Shown piece after piece: positions 25,108 through 35,100 of a stretch of DNA of 36,135 nucleotides. Within the stretch, counting starts at the first letter, position 1. Each line of letters starts with the position of its first letter. Below the pieces are notes generated by a model. That model worked only from the letters and a program-made list of their open reading frames with translations. It was not told the origin of the DNA and made no database searches. The position numbers and the translations under genes are program-made. The DNA comes from a virus: positions 1 to 36,135 of the IMG/VR virus record IMGVR_UViG_3300031977_002441; one strand, 5' to 3'.

Positions 25108-25898
25108 TGCCTACCTACACCCTTACATACAGTCCCCCGGCCGAGGGTTGGCCTTCGTTCTACTCGTACTACCCGGAGTGGATTCAGGGCATGAACCAGT
25201 ACCTGTATACGTTCAGTGGCGGCAACCTGTGGCGTCACAACACCAACGAGGAGCGTAATACGTTCTACGGCACCTACGACCCGGACCTCGACTCCAGCCG
25301 CATCGAGAGCGTATTCAACGACGAGCCTATCGTCAATAAGGTTTTCAAGACCCTGTCCATCGAAGGCAACCGCCCTTGGGCCGCTACGTTCGTTTCGGAC
25401 CAGCAAGACGGAAGGTTCATCGACGCCTCATACTTCGAGGAGAAGGAAGGCGACTTCTTCGCTTTCGTACGCACCGAGAACAACAACCCGGCCAACCCCG
25501 ACGAATACGCCCTGCGGTCCTTGAGCGGTATCGCGGTCAGCCTCAACGTGGTTGGCGGCGTGGTGACGTTCCCTATGACGGTAAACATCGGAAGCATCCT
25601 CAGTGTTGGCGACTACCTGTACTACGCCCTGCCTCCCAGCTACGACACGATTACGTTCGCCGGCGTGGTGACGTCTATCGCGGTCGACAAACCCAACAAC
25701 ATCAACTCAATCATCCACGACAGCAGCGGCACTCCTCCCGCCGTAATCGACCCCCTTTGGCTTGGCATCAAAAACCAAGTGGCTGAGTCCAATGGGCTGC
25801 TTGGGCACTACGGTGTCTTCACCCTGACCAATACCGACACTACGGCGGTGGAGATGTTCGTGGCCAAGAGCGAGGTCATGAAGTCGTATCCGGGGTAA
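25107..25898 (+). CDS. Tail-associated structural protein of unknown fold
   Basis: 263 aa from the ATG at 25107, which overlaps the preceding stop (TAATG). An in-frame extension back to 24747 exists but lies wholly inside the upstream gene and has shadow-like composition, so I reject it. The protein starts MPTYTLTYSPPAEGWPSFYS and has YPEWIQGMNQYLYTFSGGNL followed by WRHN, the kind of WPSF/WRHN pattern found in phage neck or tail proteins that interact with the nozzle. The C-terminal half is beta-rich. I infer a tail or tail-fibre attachment component. Confidence 0.68.
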   Translation: MPTYTLTYSPPAEGWPSFYSYYPEWIQGMNQYLYTFSGGNLWRHNTNEERNTFYGTYDPDLDSSRIESVFNDEPIVNKVFKTLSIEGNRPWAATFVSDQQDGRFIDASYFEEKEGDFFAFVRTENNNPANPDEYALRSLSGIAVSLNVVGGVVTFPMTVNIGSILSVGDYLYYALPPSYDTITFAGVVTSIAVDKPNNINSIIHDSSGTPPAVIDPLWLGIKNQVAESNGLLGHYGVFTLTNTDTTAVEMFVAKSEVMKSYPG

Positions 25899-25916
25899 AT
25901 CGTACTTTTATAGTTG
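25899..25916 (+). promoter_or_regulatory. AT-rich promoter-like element before the cupin-like gene
   Basis: This 18-nt gap holds TACTTTTA (25903-25910) and TATAGTTG directly before the ATG. TACTTTTA is identical to an octamer at 6563-6570 ahead of another gap. Both fit TAnnTTTA or TAnnNTTG, again without a clear -33 box. Confidence 0.28.
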
Positions 25917-26396
25917 ATGGAAGAGATTCTGCACAACATCCACACCCAGCGGGGTCTGCTTTGGGAATCCATTGAGGATTTGCACAAAGCCATCACGGGT
26001 GTCGAAGGTTGTGTGGAGCACCATACCGACGCCATGCAAGCGGTGTGTCCAGTTACCCATCACCTTGAGAACGGCCTGTATACGCGTGAGATTTTCATGC
26101 CTGCCGGTCAGCTCGTCATCAGCTTCATCCACAAGCAGAACCACCCTTCGTTCTTTATGGAGGGCGATATGTCTTTGCTGATGGATACGGGCGAGGTCAA
26201 GCGCGTCAAGGCGCCTATGACGGTACATACCGAGGTGGGTACTCAGCGCGTGGCATACATCCACGAGGACACGCGGTGGGTGTGCGTATACCGCACCGAT
26301 GCGGAGACGGTGGAGGAGGCCGAGAAAGAGGTGTACACCATGGACTTCCGTGAGCTTCCGGAGGCCGTAATCCAAAAGAAACTATGTCAGGTTTAA
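25917..26396 (+). CDS. Cupin-like small protein
   Basis: 159 aa from ATG 25917 (a TTG sits directly upstream). Residues ~45-125 have a cupin-type sequence: VTHHLENGLYTREIFMPAGQ, LVISFIHKQNHPSFFMEGDM, then a central strand, TVHTEVGTQRVAYIHEDTRW and a final YRTD. The PAGQ and H/H pattern fits a beta-barrel. The expected metal-binding histidines are only partly present (H in IHKQNH, H in YIHED), so catalysis is uncertain. Cupin-like proteins of this type are known in phages next to tail genes without a settled role. The stop overlaps the start of the next gene by 13 nt. Confidence 0.65.
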   Translation: MEEILHNIHTQRGLLWESIEDLHKAITGVEGCVEHHTDAMQAVCPVTHHLENGLYTREIFMPAGQLVISFIHKQNHPSFFMEGDMSLLMDTGEVKRVKAPMTVHTEVGTQRVAYIHEDTRWVCVYRTDAETVEEAEKEVYTMDFRELPEAVIQKKLCQV

Positions 26397-27214
26397 TTGC
26401 AGCTATCGCCACTGGCACTGCCGCAGTAGCGGGGTCTATCTCCTCGTTCAGTCAGGCGGCAAAGCAGAAGAAGAAAATGACCGCCGCCGAAGAGGAGGCC
26501 CGCAAGGCTATGGCTGAGGCCCGCAAGCGCCTTGAGGTAAACGTTATGGAGGGGCTGTCCATCCAGAAGGAGCCGTATGAGCTGGCCCGTGAGGCAGCTT
26601 TGGTTGCAGGCACGCAGGCTTTGCAAGCTGGTGTTGAGGGTGAGGAACGCGGGGCAGCGGCTACGGCAGGTCGCGTCGCTATGGCCCAAGCGGCGGAGCA
26701 AGCCCGCATCCGTTCAGCTATGGGGCAGGAGCTCAGTGCTATCGAGAAAGCTGTAATTGCTGAAGAGGGTCGCCTCGCCGATATCGGCATGGGCATTAGC
26801 CTTGAGGAGGCGGCTGGCGCTCAGCAGGCTGCGGCTGACGCGGAGAAGATGCGGGCACAGGCCATCCAACAAGGTTTCCAAGGTCTGGTGCAGGCGGGTT
26901 CAGCCATTGCTAGTGCCGCCCCGCTGTATAGCGGAAAGACAGCGCCGACAGGAGCGCCGGATGTTCTTACACCTAAGCAGGCGACCGGAGTTCAAAGTTC
27001 GGTCGTACCACTAGAGCAAAGAGGGTTGATGACAGGGCCACCGGTCATTACGCAGAGCGGACAGTTGGCTCCGCCTCGGTCTATGTCTGTGCTTCAAGCA
27101 TCGCCTTTCGCTCCACAGGCATCCCCCACCTTGCAGCAGCCCATGGATTACAGTCAGCTCAATCCATACGCCCAGATTTTTAGTCCCTTCGGCGGCACAC
27201 TTCCCACGCCATGA
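26384..27214 (+). CDS. Internal virion (ejection) type protein with N-terminal hydrophobic helix
   Basis: 276 aa. Residues 3-24 are hydrophobic and small (LIAAIATGTAAVAGSISSF), followed by a Lys/Glu/Ala-rich helix (AKQKKKMTAAEEEARKAM) and long Ala-rich helices to ~185, then a Pro/Gln-rich tail. The pattern is that of T7 gp14-type internal virion proteins, which sit in the head and are ejected to form a pore in the envelope. It is followed by two more large proteins in the same order seen for gp14-gp15-gp16. Function is inferred from order and composition. Confidence 0.6.
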   Translation: MSGLIAAIATGTAAVAGSISSFSQAAKQKKKMTAAEEEARKAMAEARKRLEVNVMEGLSIQKEPYELAREAALVAGTQALQAGVEGEERGAAATAGRVAMAQAAEQARIRSAMGQELSAIEKAVIAEEGRLADIGMGISLEEAAGAQQAAADAEKMRAQAIQQGFQGLVQAGSAIASAAPLYSGKTAPTGAPDVLTPKQATGVQSSVVPLEQRGLMTGPPVITQSGQLAPPRSMSVLQASPFAPQASPTLQQPMDYSQLNPYAQIFSPFGGTLPTP

Positions 27215-29169
27215 CCTATTACAAGTATGTAGAGCGCGACGCCACGTCGCAGGTCAACTGGGCTGACGTCAGCAAGAAGTTCTCCGATGAGATTGAACGG
27301 ATTGGCGGCGAGCGCGATAAGAAGCGGGCGGAGATAGACAAGGCCACCGATGAGTTGGTGACCAAGATTAATGAGGCCCCACTCGGGCAGCATAAGAACG
27401 CCAACCTCTTTACCTCGCAGCTCGTAGACCAAGCCACGGAGGACACCCTGCGTATGAACAGGCTCCTCAAGTCCGGCGATATCAAGCCGTCGGAGTACAT
27501 GAACTATATCGAAAACCAGAAGTCCAGCGTGACTGGCATCTACGATATGGTCAAGGGGTATCAGGACGTGTACACCGATAAGATGACCCGGTTGCAGAAC
27601 GGCGATTCTTTGAGCATGGAAGCTGACGGCATGGCTGTCGTAGAGGGCTTTGGCAACTTCGCCAACATCACCCCCGTAATGGATATGTACGGCAACGTCA
27701 CCATGTACAACAACAGTACTGGCGATACGATGAGTGCTGCACAGATGAACGCCATCACCAAGCAGTACTTCAACGCCTACGACCTAGACGGGGACCTGAC
27801 CGCAAAGGCGGGACAGCTAGGGGAGTATACCAAGTCCATTATGGAGGACGGCGTCAAGACCCGCGAGGACGTGACCGCCTCTCCGGCATACCAAAAGGTG
27901 AAGAACGACCTCATCGCCGCCACGCTGGAGGGCAACCTCGCTGTGAGTACCGTGCTGGACAGGAAGCTCCCGGGATACAGCACGTCATATTCTGCTAAGA
28001 CCGCCGGGGCCAACGACATCCTCATGATTGACGACCCGCGACAGCCGGGCAGCGGAGCGCAGATTCCTCTGGTCGAGGTGGTCGAGCAGGTGGAGCGCAT
28101 GACCGAGGACCAGCGCCGAGAGATTTTCCCTGAAGGCGCCGACGTAAGTGGCTTGATTAAGATTGCCAAAGACCAACGGGAGGCGGCACGCAACTGGGCT
28201 GAGGCGGACCTCACCAGCCGGTTCAATATGATTGAGACGGCCATGCCCCAGCAGAGGGAGACGGAGACCCAGCGCAAGACGCGCCTCGGTGCCGAGCGCA
28301 CCGTCGATGTGGTCACCAATATCCGCAAGCTGCACTCCTTGAAACCGGATGAGTCGCAGGAGGACGTCGACGCTGCCACGAGCTATGTCCAACAGCTCAA
28401 CCCCAACGTCCGCAAGATTGAGTTGGGTGACGAAGAGATTGTCATCCGCATGAAAGACGGAGACTTGATTCCCATCACCAAGGGCGACCAAGCCGACTTG
28501 TTCGTGGAGTCCATCATCAACGCGGTGTACAAAGACAAGGCCGTCAACCTCCCCGACGCACTAAAGAAGGCGGGCGTATATGACGAGGGTCTGACCCGCC
28601 ATACCCTTGGCTCTGTCGCGGGCATCGACGAAACCCTTGACTTCGATGAGGTGAAGGAGGACCTTGTCATCAAAGACCCCGAGACTGGAGAGACTGGTTC
28701 TGGTTCGCCCAAGTCTTTGTTCATTGCCACTACCACGTCCGACGAGGAGGCCGAGAGCATCGCCCCAAAGCAAACGACGGTGATGCAGCAGATGGGCATC
28801 GAGGACGCCGAGGTAGGGTACGAAGAGATGAGCACGAGTTTCCTTGGGTTTGGAGCCAGCAATGCCCTTCGGCTGAACGTCCCGTCGATGTTCCCGCAGG
28901 CCGTCCTGATTTCTGAGGAGGCAGACCTGCAACAAGTGTTGCTCAACTTGAACCAACTCATCAGCGACAACCGTGGTTCGCGCCTCACCGAGGAGCAACT
29001 CAAGGCGGTCATCCCGTCCTACGACGCTTTCAATAATGAAGAGCAGCGAGCCCGCTTTGGTATCGAGCCCAACGTAATGGAGGAGGAGAAGATGACGTGG
29101 ACCCAGTGGTCGTCGAAAAACCCCGGCGGAACAGCAGCAGAATACCGAGCGTATTTTAGTGGACAATGA
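27211..29169 (+). CDS. Internal virion (gp15-position) structural protein
   Basis: 652 aa, mostly helical and charged. It begins MTYYKYVERDATSQVNWADV followed by SKKFSDEIERIGGERD. It has no signal peptide, no transmembrane segment and no enzyme motif that I recognise. Its length is close to T7 gp15 (~747 aa), and it lies between the gp14-like protein and the giant protein. The start overlaps the upstream stop (ATGA) and the stop overlaps the giant gene start, so the three are translated as a set. I infer a role in the ejected complex. Confidence 0.58.
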   Translation: MTYYKYVERDATSQVNWADVSKKFSDEIERIGGERDKKRAEIDKATDELVTKINEAPLGQHKNANLFTSQLVDQATEDTLRMNRLLKSGDIKPSEYMNYIENQKSSVTGIYDMVKGYQDVYTDKMTRLQNGDSLSMEADGMAVVEGFGNFANITPVMDMYGNVTMYNNSTGDTMSAAQMNAITKQYFNAYDLDGDLTAKAGQLGEYTKSIMEDGVKTREDVTASPAYQKVKNDLIAATLEGNLAVSTVLDRKLPGYSTSYSAKTAGANDILMIDDPRQPGSGAQIPLVEVVEQVERMTEDQRREIFPEGADVSGLIKIAKDQREAARNWAEADLTSRFNMIETAMPQQRETETQRKTRLGAERTVDVVTNIRKLHSLKPDESQEDVDAATSYVQQLNPNVRKIELGDEEIVIRMKDGDLIPITKGDQADLFVESIINAVYKDKAVNLPDALKKAGVYDEGLTRHTLGSVAGIDETLDFDEVKEDLVIKDPETGETGSGSPKSLFIATTTSDEEAESIAPKQTTVMQQMGIEDAEVGYEEMSTSFLGFGASNALRLNVPSMFPQAVLISEEADLQQVLLNLNQLISDNRGSRLTEEQLKAVIPSYDAFNNEEQRARFGIEPNVMEEEKMTWTQWSSKNPGGTAAEYRAYFSGQ

Positions 29170-32100
29170 ACGAGACGGAAGAGCTGATGGCACTGGTCCC
29201 CGAGGGGATGTTCGCCAATGCAAGTGAGTTGCAATCTTTCATCGACCAGCAGGGTATGCGGGGCGTCTACGACCTGATTCCCTCTGGCATGTTCGCTGAC
29301 GTCACCGAGCTAGAGGAGGCGTTTGGCTCAAAAAAAAAAGAACCTTCACCCTCGGAGGTTATGCCGTCACTATCTCCCGAAGAGGTGGCGGCAGGCGTGC
29401 AAGAGGCGGTTGGTGCCGTTCCCTTTGGCGCCGAGCCCAATCCGTTTGCTCCTGACGACCCGTACGGATACACGCAAGACGCCCCCATCCAGACGCGGGT
29501 GGAGGCGGTCCGTGAGGTAGACACCGACTTCAAGCCCATCGCCGATACTGAGTCTACGCGCGTAGACATCAAAGGTCCCGGAGAGAAGATTGAAGAGCCC
29601 GAGCCAGAGCAGGACCAGTTCTTCGAGATGTCGATGGCGGCGGTTACGCCCGACCTCATCGATGCCCCCGACGATAGGGATACGGCCAAGGAATTGAACT
29701 ATCAGTTCGGGCGCTATGGCTTTGAGTTTACCACTACGCCCCTCGACTTCCACGACCAAGTCACGGTAAAGGCGGCCAACGGGAATGAGATTACGGTCAA
29801 CCTCGACCCGGTGCTGGATATTGGAAAAGAGGAAGAGACCGAAAAGCTCCGCGATTTCCTGCGCAAAAACAAGATGCAGAGCGAGGCCCTGACTCGCGCC
29901 GAGGAGGGCTACAAGGAAGCTCGCATGCAGTTCGGTACGCGGGAGCAGATTGACCAAGAGGTTACGCGCATCAATACCGCAGAAAACGACTTCCGCAATC
30001 TGGTCAACTCCTACGCCGCTCGCAAGGATGCCATCGAGCAGAAGCACGCGGGGCTACTGAAGTACACTCAGGAGTACCTCGACGCCAACCCCAATGAGTT
30101 TGAGGCGTACAAGGCCGCGTTCAAGATGTACCAAGACGATATGGCCACCCTCGAGGAGGACCGTATCAAGCTTATGGGCATGGGCGACGACCTCGAGTAT
30201 CAAGTGGAGGAGCTCAACCGCGCCGCTGGCGAGTTCGTCAAGCTCAAGGCAGAGCAGTCTACCGTCCTTGGATTTAGCCGTGAAGCCTTGTCTCGTGGTA
30301 CGGCTGGCATGTTTGGAGAGCCGGTCAGTCAACTCATTGACATCGTGTCTCAAGTCATGCCGCTCGGCTCCGGCCGTGGGTATGAGCAGAAGTTCATCGA
30401 CATCGCTCAGGGCATGGGGCTTGTTGGAATCCCCGAGGCTTTGACTACGGAGGCGCCGGAGGGGTCCCGTCCCGGTGACGAAGCGTATACACAGTGGCTT
30501 AGTACCTATCGCAAAACGTACGACGATTGGTACGACAGCCTGCCCAAGCAACTTATTGATGAGGTCCGCGATGAGATGCGCGACCAGATGGCGAAGGGCC
30601 TGAAGTACAACCCGGAGATGGGGGGCATGGTAGACGCCGCCTACGAGGGCGTATACCGTACCCTCGGCGACCGCAAGTTCAACGAGGAGGCGTACGCCAA
30701 AGCGCAAGAAAGCTTCTTGGGTCGTACCGCCCTGTCTTTGCTGGAGTCGGTGCCCGCGTTCATTGGGCGCCCCGGGGGGAGTGCGGCCGTGAAAGCTGCG
30801 TCTCGCTTTGCGCGGATGGAGAATCAGGTTGCAGGACAGGTGGACCGAGAGTTCCGTGCCGACCCTGAGCTGGCCAAGGTGAGCGAAGAAGAGAAGCTTG
30901 TTCTCAAGAAGGGTATCGGCATTGTCGTTGGTGCATTGGAGCAGTTTGGTTTCCGTAACGCATTGGGCCGCAGTGGTGTTGTCAATAGCATCTTGATGCG
31001 CGCCATCAACAAGGCTCCGGTAGGCGTCAAGGGTAAGGCTTTCCGCGACCTTGTACAGCAGGAGATTAAGAGTGCGGCCGCTCGTGGCTTAATCGCTACG
31101 GGTACGGCAGCTTTGGGTGAGGCTGAGACGGAGTTCGTACAGACCTATGCTGAGGTCGGAGCCAAAGACATCTACAACGCCATGAAGGGCAAGGAGATGT
31201 TCAAGGAGGCCGACACGTTTTCCAAGGAGACGTTCTTCCAAGCCATGGAAGCTGCGGCCAGTGGAGCTATCGGAGGTGCGGTCTTGGGCGTACCCGGAAG
31301 TATTGCGGCTGCCTCTACGACCTACGACTTCACCAAGCTCGACGATGCCACGATGGCTACGTTCGAGTTCTTGGCCAACCCCGGCAACCGTGGTGCGAGC
31401 AAGCAGATGTTCGTCACCGACCTGAAGAACAAGGTCAACCGTGGTGAGCTGACCGGACAGCAGGCCAAAGAAGCTGAGGCCAACTACGAGAAGGTGGTGC
31501 AGGCATACGACGGTATGCGCGAGGTGGAGGGTATGACCATGGAGGAGAAGAAGCAGGTGCTGGGACTGGAGGTCCGGCGCCAAGAGCTGCTCCGCCGCAA
31601 GGAGGCTACGGCAGCTCCGTTCCAAGGCCGTATAGACAGAGAGATTTCAGACCTAAACCTAAAGATTCAAGATGCCCTTCAAGAGCGAGAAGCAGCGCCG
31701 GTGGATGTGGGCGAACGAGCCCGAGCTGGCGAGAGAGTGGACGAAGAAGTACGGGAAGAAGAAGCCGTCGTTACTCCGGAAGCGGAAGAAGAAGTAATCC
31801 CCGAGGCCGCCGCAGCCACAAACCAAGACCGCAGGGCGTATGACGGTGGAACCCTCGAGGCCCCGCGTCTGGAGCAACTGCTCAGTGGCGTAGCCGATAA
31901 GCTACGTGCCAAGGGGCGTATGACCGCGTTCCAGTCCCGGCTCCTGACCGAGAATCGGGAGCGGGTGGACACGCTGGTCGAGCTCAAAGACAGGGCCGAG
32001 GCCGAGGCGTTGCGCGAAGAGGCCGCGTTGGACGAGACGGTAGAGACGCTGGCTCCGAACGTAGAGTCACGCCGTGTCACTACAGTGGACCTGAACCCCA

Positions 32101-35100
32101 TCCAAGAGCGGGTGGTATCGCGGGCGCAAGCTGCGGCGAAAGCGGTGTCTCAGGTCGCACCGAACGTCAAGTTCGTACTGCACGAAACGACGGCTCAGTA
32201 CAATCGCGCTACTGGATTTACGGGCGGTGGCGTATTCACCGACGGAACCGTACACATCAACCTCGAGCGTGCCGACAACCGTACCGTAGCTCACGAGACG
32301 CTGCACGCGATTATGCTCAGCGCCGACGGTATGACCCTCCCCGTGGCGCAGCAGGTGACCAAGCGTATGGCCACCTCGTTGAGCAAGTCCTTGGACAAGG
32401 GCACCGAGCTGAAGAAGCGGCTCGATAAGTTCATTGCCCGGTACGACGAAAACGTCCGCGACGAAGAGAAGGTAGCCGAGCTGTTCGGGTATATGGCTGA
32501 CGGATATGCCAACCTCGAGGCCCCACAGAAGAGCCTCATCCGCAGGTACGTAGAGAGGATTGCCGAGACCTTTGGCGTCAAACTCCCTTCGGGCTGGGGT
32601 CAGCAGGACCAAGACGTCATCGACTTCCTCAACACCGTGTCACGCAAGGTCGCTGCCGGCGAGGTCATCACCGAGGAGGAGGTGGCCGTCACTCGTGCAA
32701 CGAGGGAGGAGCAACGCGCCAAGACGGACGAGAACCTCCGCGCTGCCGAGCAGCGGGTGGCTGACTTCTCCGACGAGCAGCTTCAGGCCATGGCTGACGA
32801 GGGGGTTATCTTCCACTTTGGCCCGGTTGACATTACGAGGGTCATACCGGAGAAGCTCAAGCGATTTGGTTTGGGTTATGGATTCTACTTCACCGACTAC
32901 GCCCTCGAGGACTCTGTCTTCAGGAGTCTGGGAGAAAGGGTGACGATGGCCGACTCCAACGAGTTGAACCTGCTCGATGGGGATACAGCGATTACTGAGG
33001 AGCAAGCCAAGGCCCTGCGTAGTGCAGCCAAGACCGAGTTGCAGGAGGCTGAGGAGTACGGAGACGACCTTGGTTTTGAGGAGAGCCAAGTGCTAATGTC
33101 CATCGCAGAGACGAGGGCAGGGGAGCAGTGGTATGCGTACTTCACCTCCAGCTTGGACGACAACAGAAAGGTTGAGTCCGAACTGACCGACGAGCAAAAG
33201 GCAACTGCCGCTCGATTGGTACAGGAGATGCTGGGCTTCGACGGAGTGACCTATGGTAGTGACCAAAGGAACACCGGCGTCATCACTTCCGCTTGGAACT
33301 TCAACAAGCTCAACCGCGCCATCATTCCGCCGACCCGCGCCGCAGAGCAGCGGGTGGACATCAAGACCGATGGAACAAGCATTGACATTGAAGGCAATGA
33401 GCCAGTCAAGGCTGGGCAGATTAGCCCCACGGTAAGAATTGATGCCACTGAAAAGAGGGACGCATCCCTTGAGGACGACTTCCGTCTTGACGATATCGAC
33501 GGGACCATCACGTCTCGCGCCTCTGCTGCCGTAGGTACCGCTAGGCGACTGGCGTCAGGCAAAGTCGTGTATACCAAAGATGGCGTCAAGTACACCATCG
33601 AGCTGCCGTATGAGAACAAGAGACTGCTATCGCTCCTGAATCGCAGGAGCAATGCCGTTGCTGCCGTAAAGGGAAGCACCGATAAAGCCAAAGCGAAGAG
33701 GGCGAAGCTGCTGGAGCGCGTCAAGGAGACCACCAACGAAATCCTTTCCGATGCGGTGGAGGTGATGACGCAGAACATCCTCGCCGTCTACGACACGCTG
33801 ACCCCAGAGTTTGTGGCGGCGTCGAAGGAGTGGTACGTAGGGGCCAACAGGGTAGCGAACCGCATGGCGGAAATCTATGGCGTTACTGTAGAGGAAGCCG
33901 CCGGAGTTCTTGCTGCCCTTAGCCCGCAGAACGATTGGTTTAACAACATCGCTGTTGCTGAGCGCACGTTCGAGGTTTTGGAAAACCACTCAGACACGCC
34001 GTTCTCGGAAGAGATATTCAGGAAGGCATACGAAGCCAACACGCAGCGCGGCAAGCCGAGCAAGTGGGCGCTACTTCTGGCGGAGACGTTCGAGCAGTAT
34101 GGCGGCATGACGCTCAACGAGATGGAGGCTCAAGGGGTACCGGTAACTGTGCAGACCAACCTCTTGCGTGCCATAGACCAAGCTATGTATCCCGGCAATG
34201 TGCTGATGACTACGCCCGATGGCGACTTCATTGGTTTCGATAGCACCCCGATACGTTGGAGCTCTCCGGTAGAGATAGCCAAGGCTATGGACATGTACCG
34301 CAACCCCTCGATAGAAAATATCCGAGAGCAATTGGGCGGGGGAAACAAGGTCCGGAACTTCTACAACAATATCGTAGACCCCAACTCTACCAGTCCATAT
34401 GTCACCGCCGATACCCACGCTGCTTCGGTGGCGCTGGGCATCCCTATGTCCGCCAATGATGCCGGCGGCTTTGGTGTGTTCAAGGGTGGGCGCGGTATAG
34501 AGTATGCGCTCATCAAAGAGGCGTACATCAACGCAGCAGAGATAGCTGGAATACTGCCACGCGAGATGCAATCCATTACTTGGGAGGCACAGCGCACGGG
34601 CATCAACAACAAGAACCGTACTGCATCTGAAATCAAAGCCAATGTTGAACTGCTCAAGCGGTTGCTCAACGACGAAACACTAACGCCATATGAAAGGACA
34701 AGACGAATCATCGCCGAGAACCCAAGCGAAAACCCCGGGTGGGCAACAAGCAGAGGAATTGAAGCGCAACTATCTGACTTACTCGAAGGCATTGAAGCTC
34801 AAGCCGAATCAAGAGGACGCGAAGTTCTTTCTCTACGGAGAGGCGCCGGAAGAGACGTGGGAGACGCCGCTGCCCGAGTGGGTGAACCGGCTGCCGAAGA
34901 AGGCGCCCGTGAGCAGGCGCGTGCGCGAGCTGCTGAGCAACGCGTAGCCGACGTAGTAGAGCGGTACAAGTTCCGTCCGGACGGAAGCTTGATTGGGGAC
35001 AGCCGCCTTGCGGCGGAGCTGGGCCGGAACCTTGAACGCTATGGCTTTGGTGTAGAGCAGTTCGGGGACCGCATGAACCGGTTCTTCATCGTCGATGCTG

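Noticed and set aside
29323-29520. 65-codon + strand ORF beginning at the A10 run
   Set aside because: Arg/Leu/Pro-rich shadow sequence with no protein-like pattern. It is mentioned only as the frame entered if slippage occurred.
31600-31850. Possible assembly frameshift joining separate genes at the first nested ORF
   Set aside because: The giant frame stays open on both sides with domain-like sequence and no homopolymer at the junction. A real fusion with an overprinted gene explains it better, though resequencing would settle it.
32560-32943. 127-codon + strand ORF inside the giant gene
   Set aside because: Ser/Arg/Thr/Pro-rich shadow composition and atypical codons. Unlike the two nested genes accepted, the giant frame here has normal codons and domain sequence.
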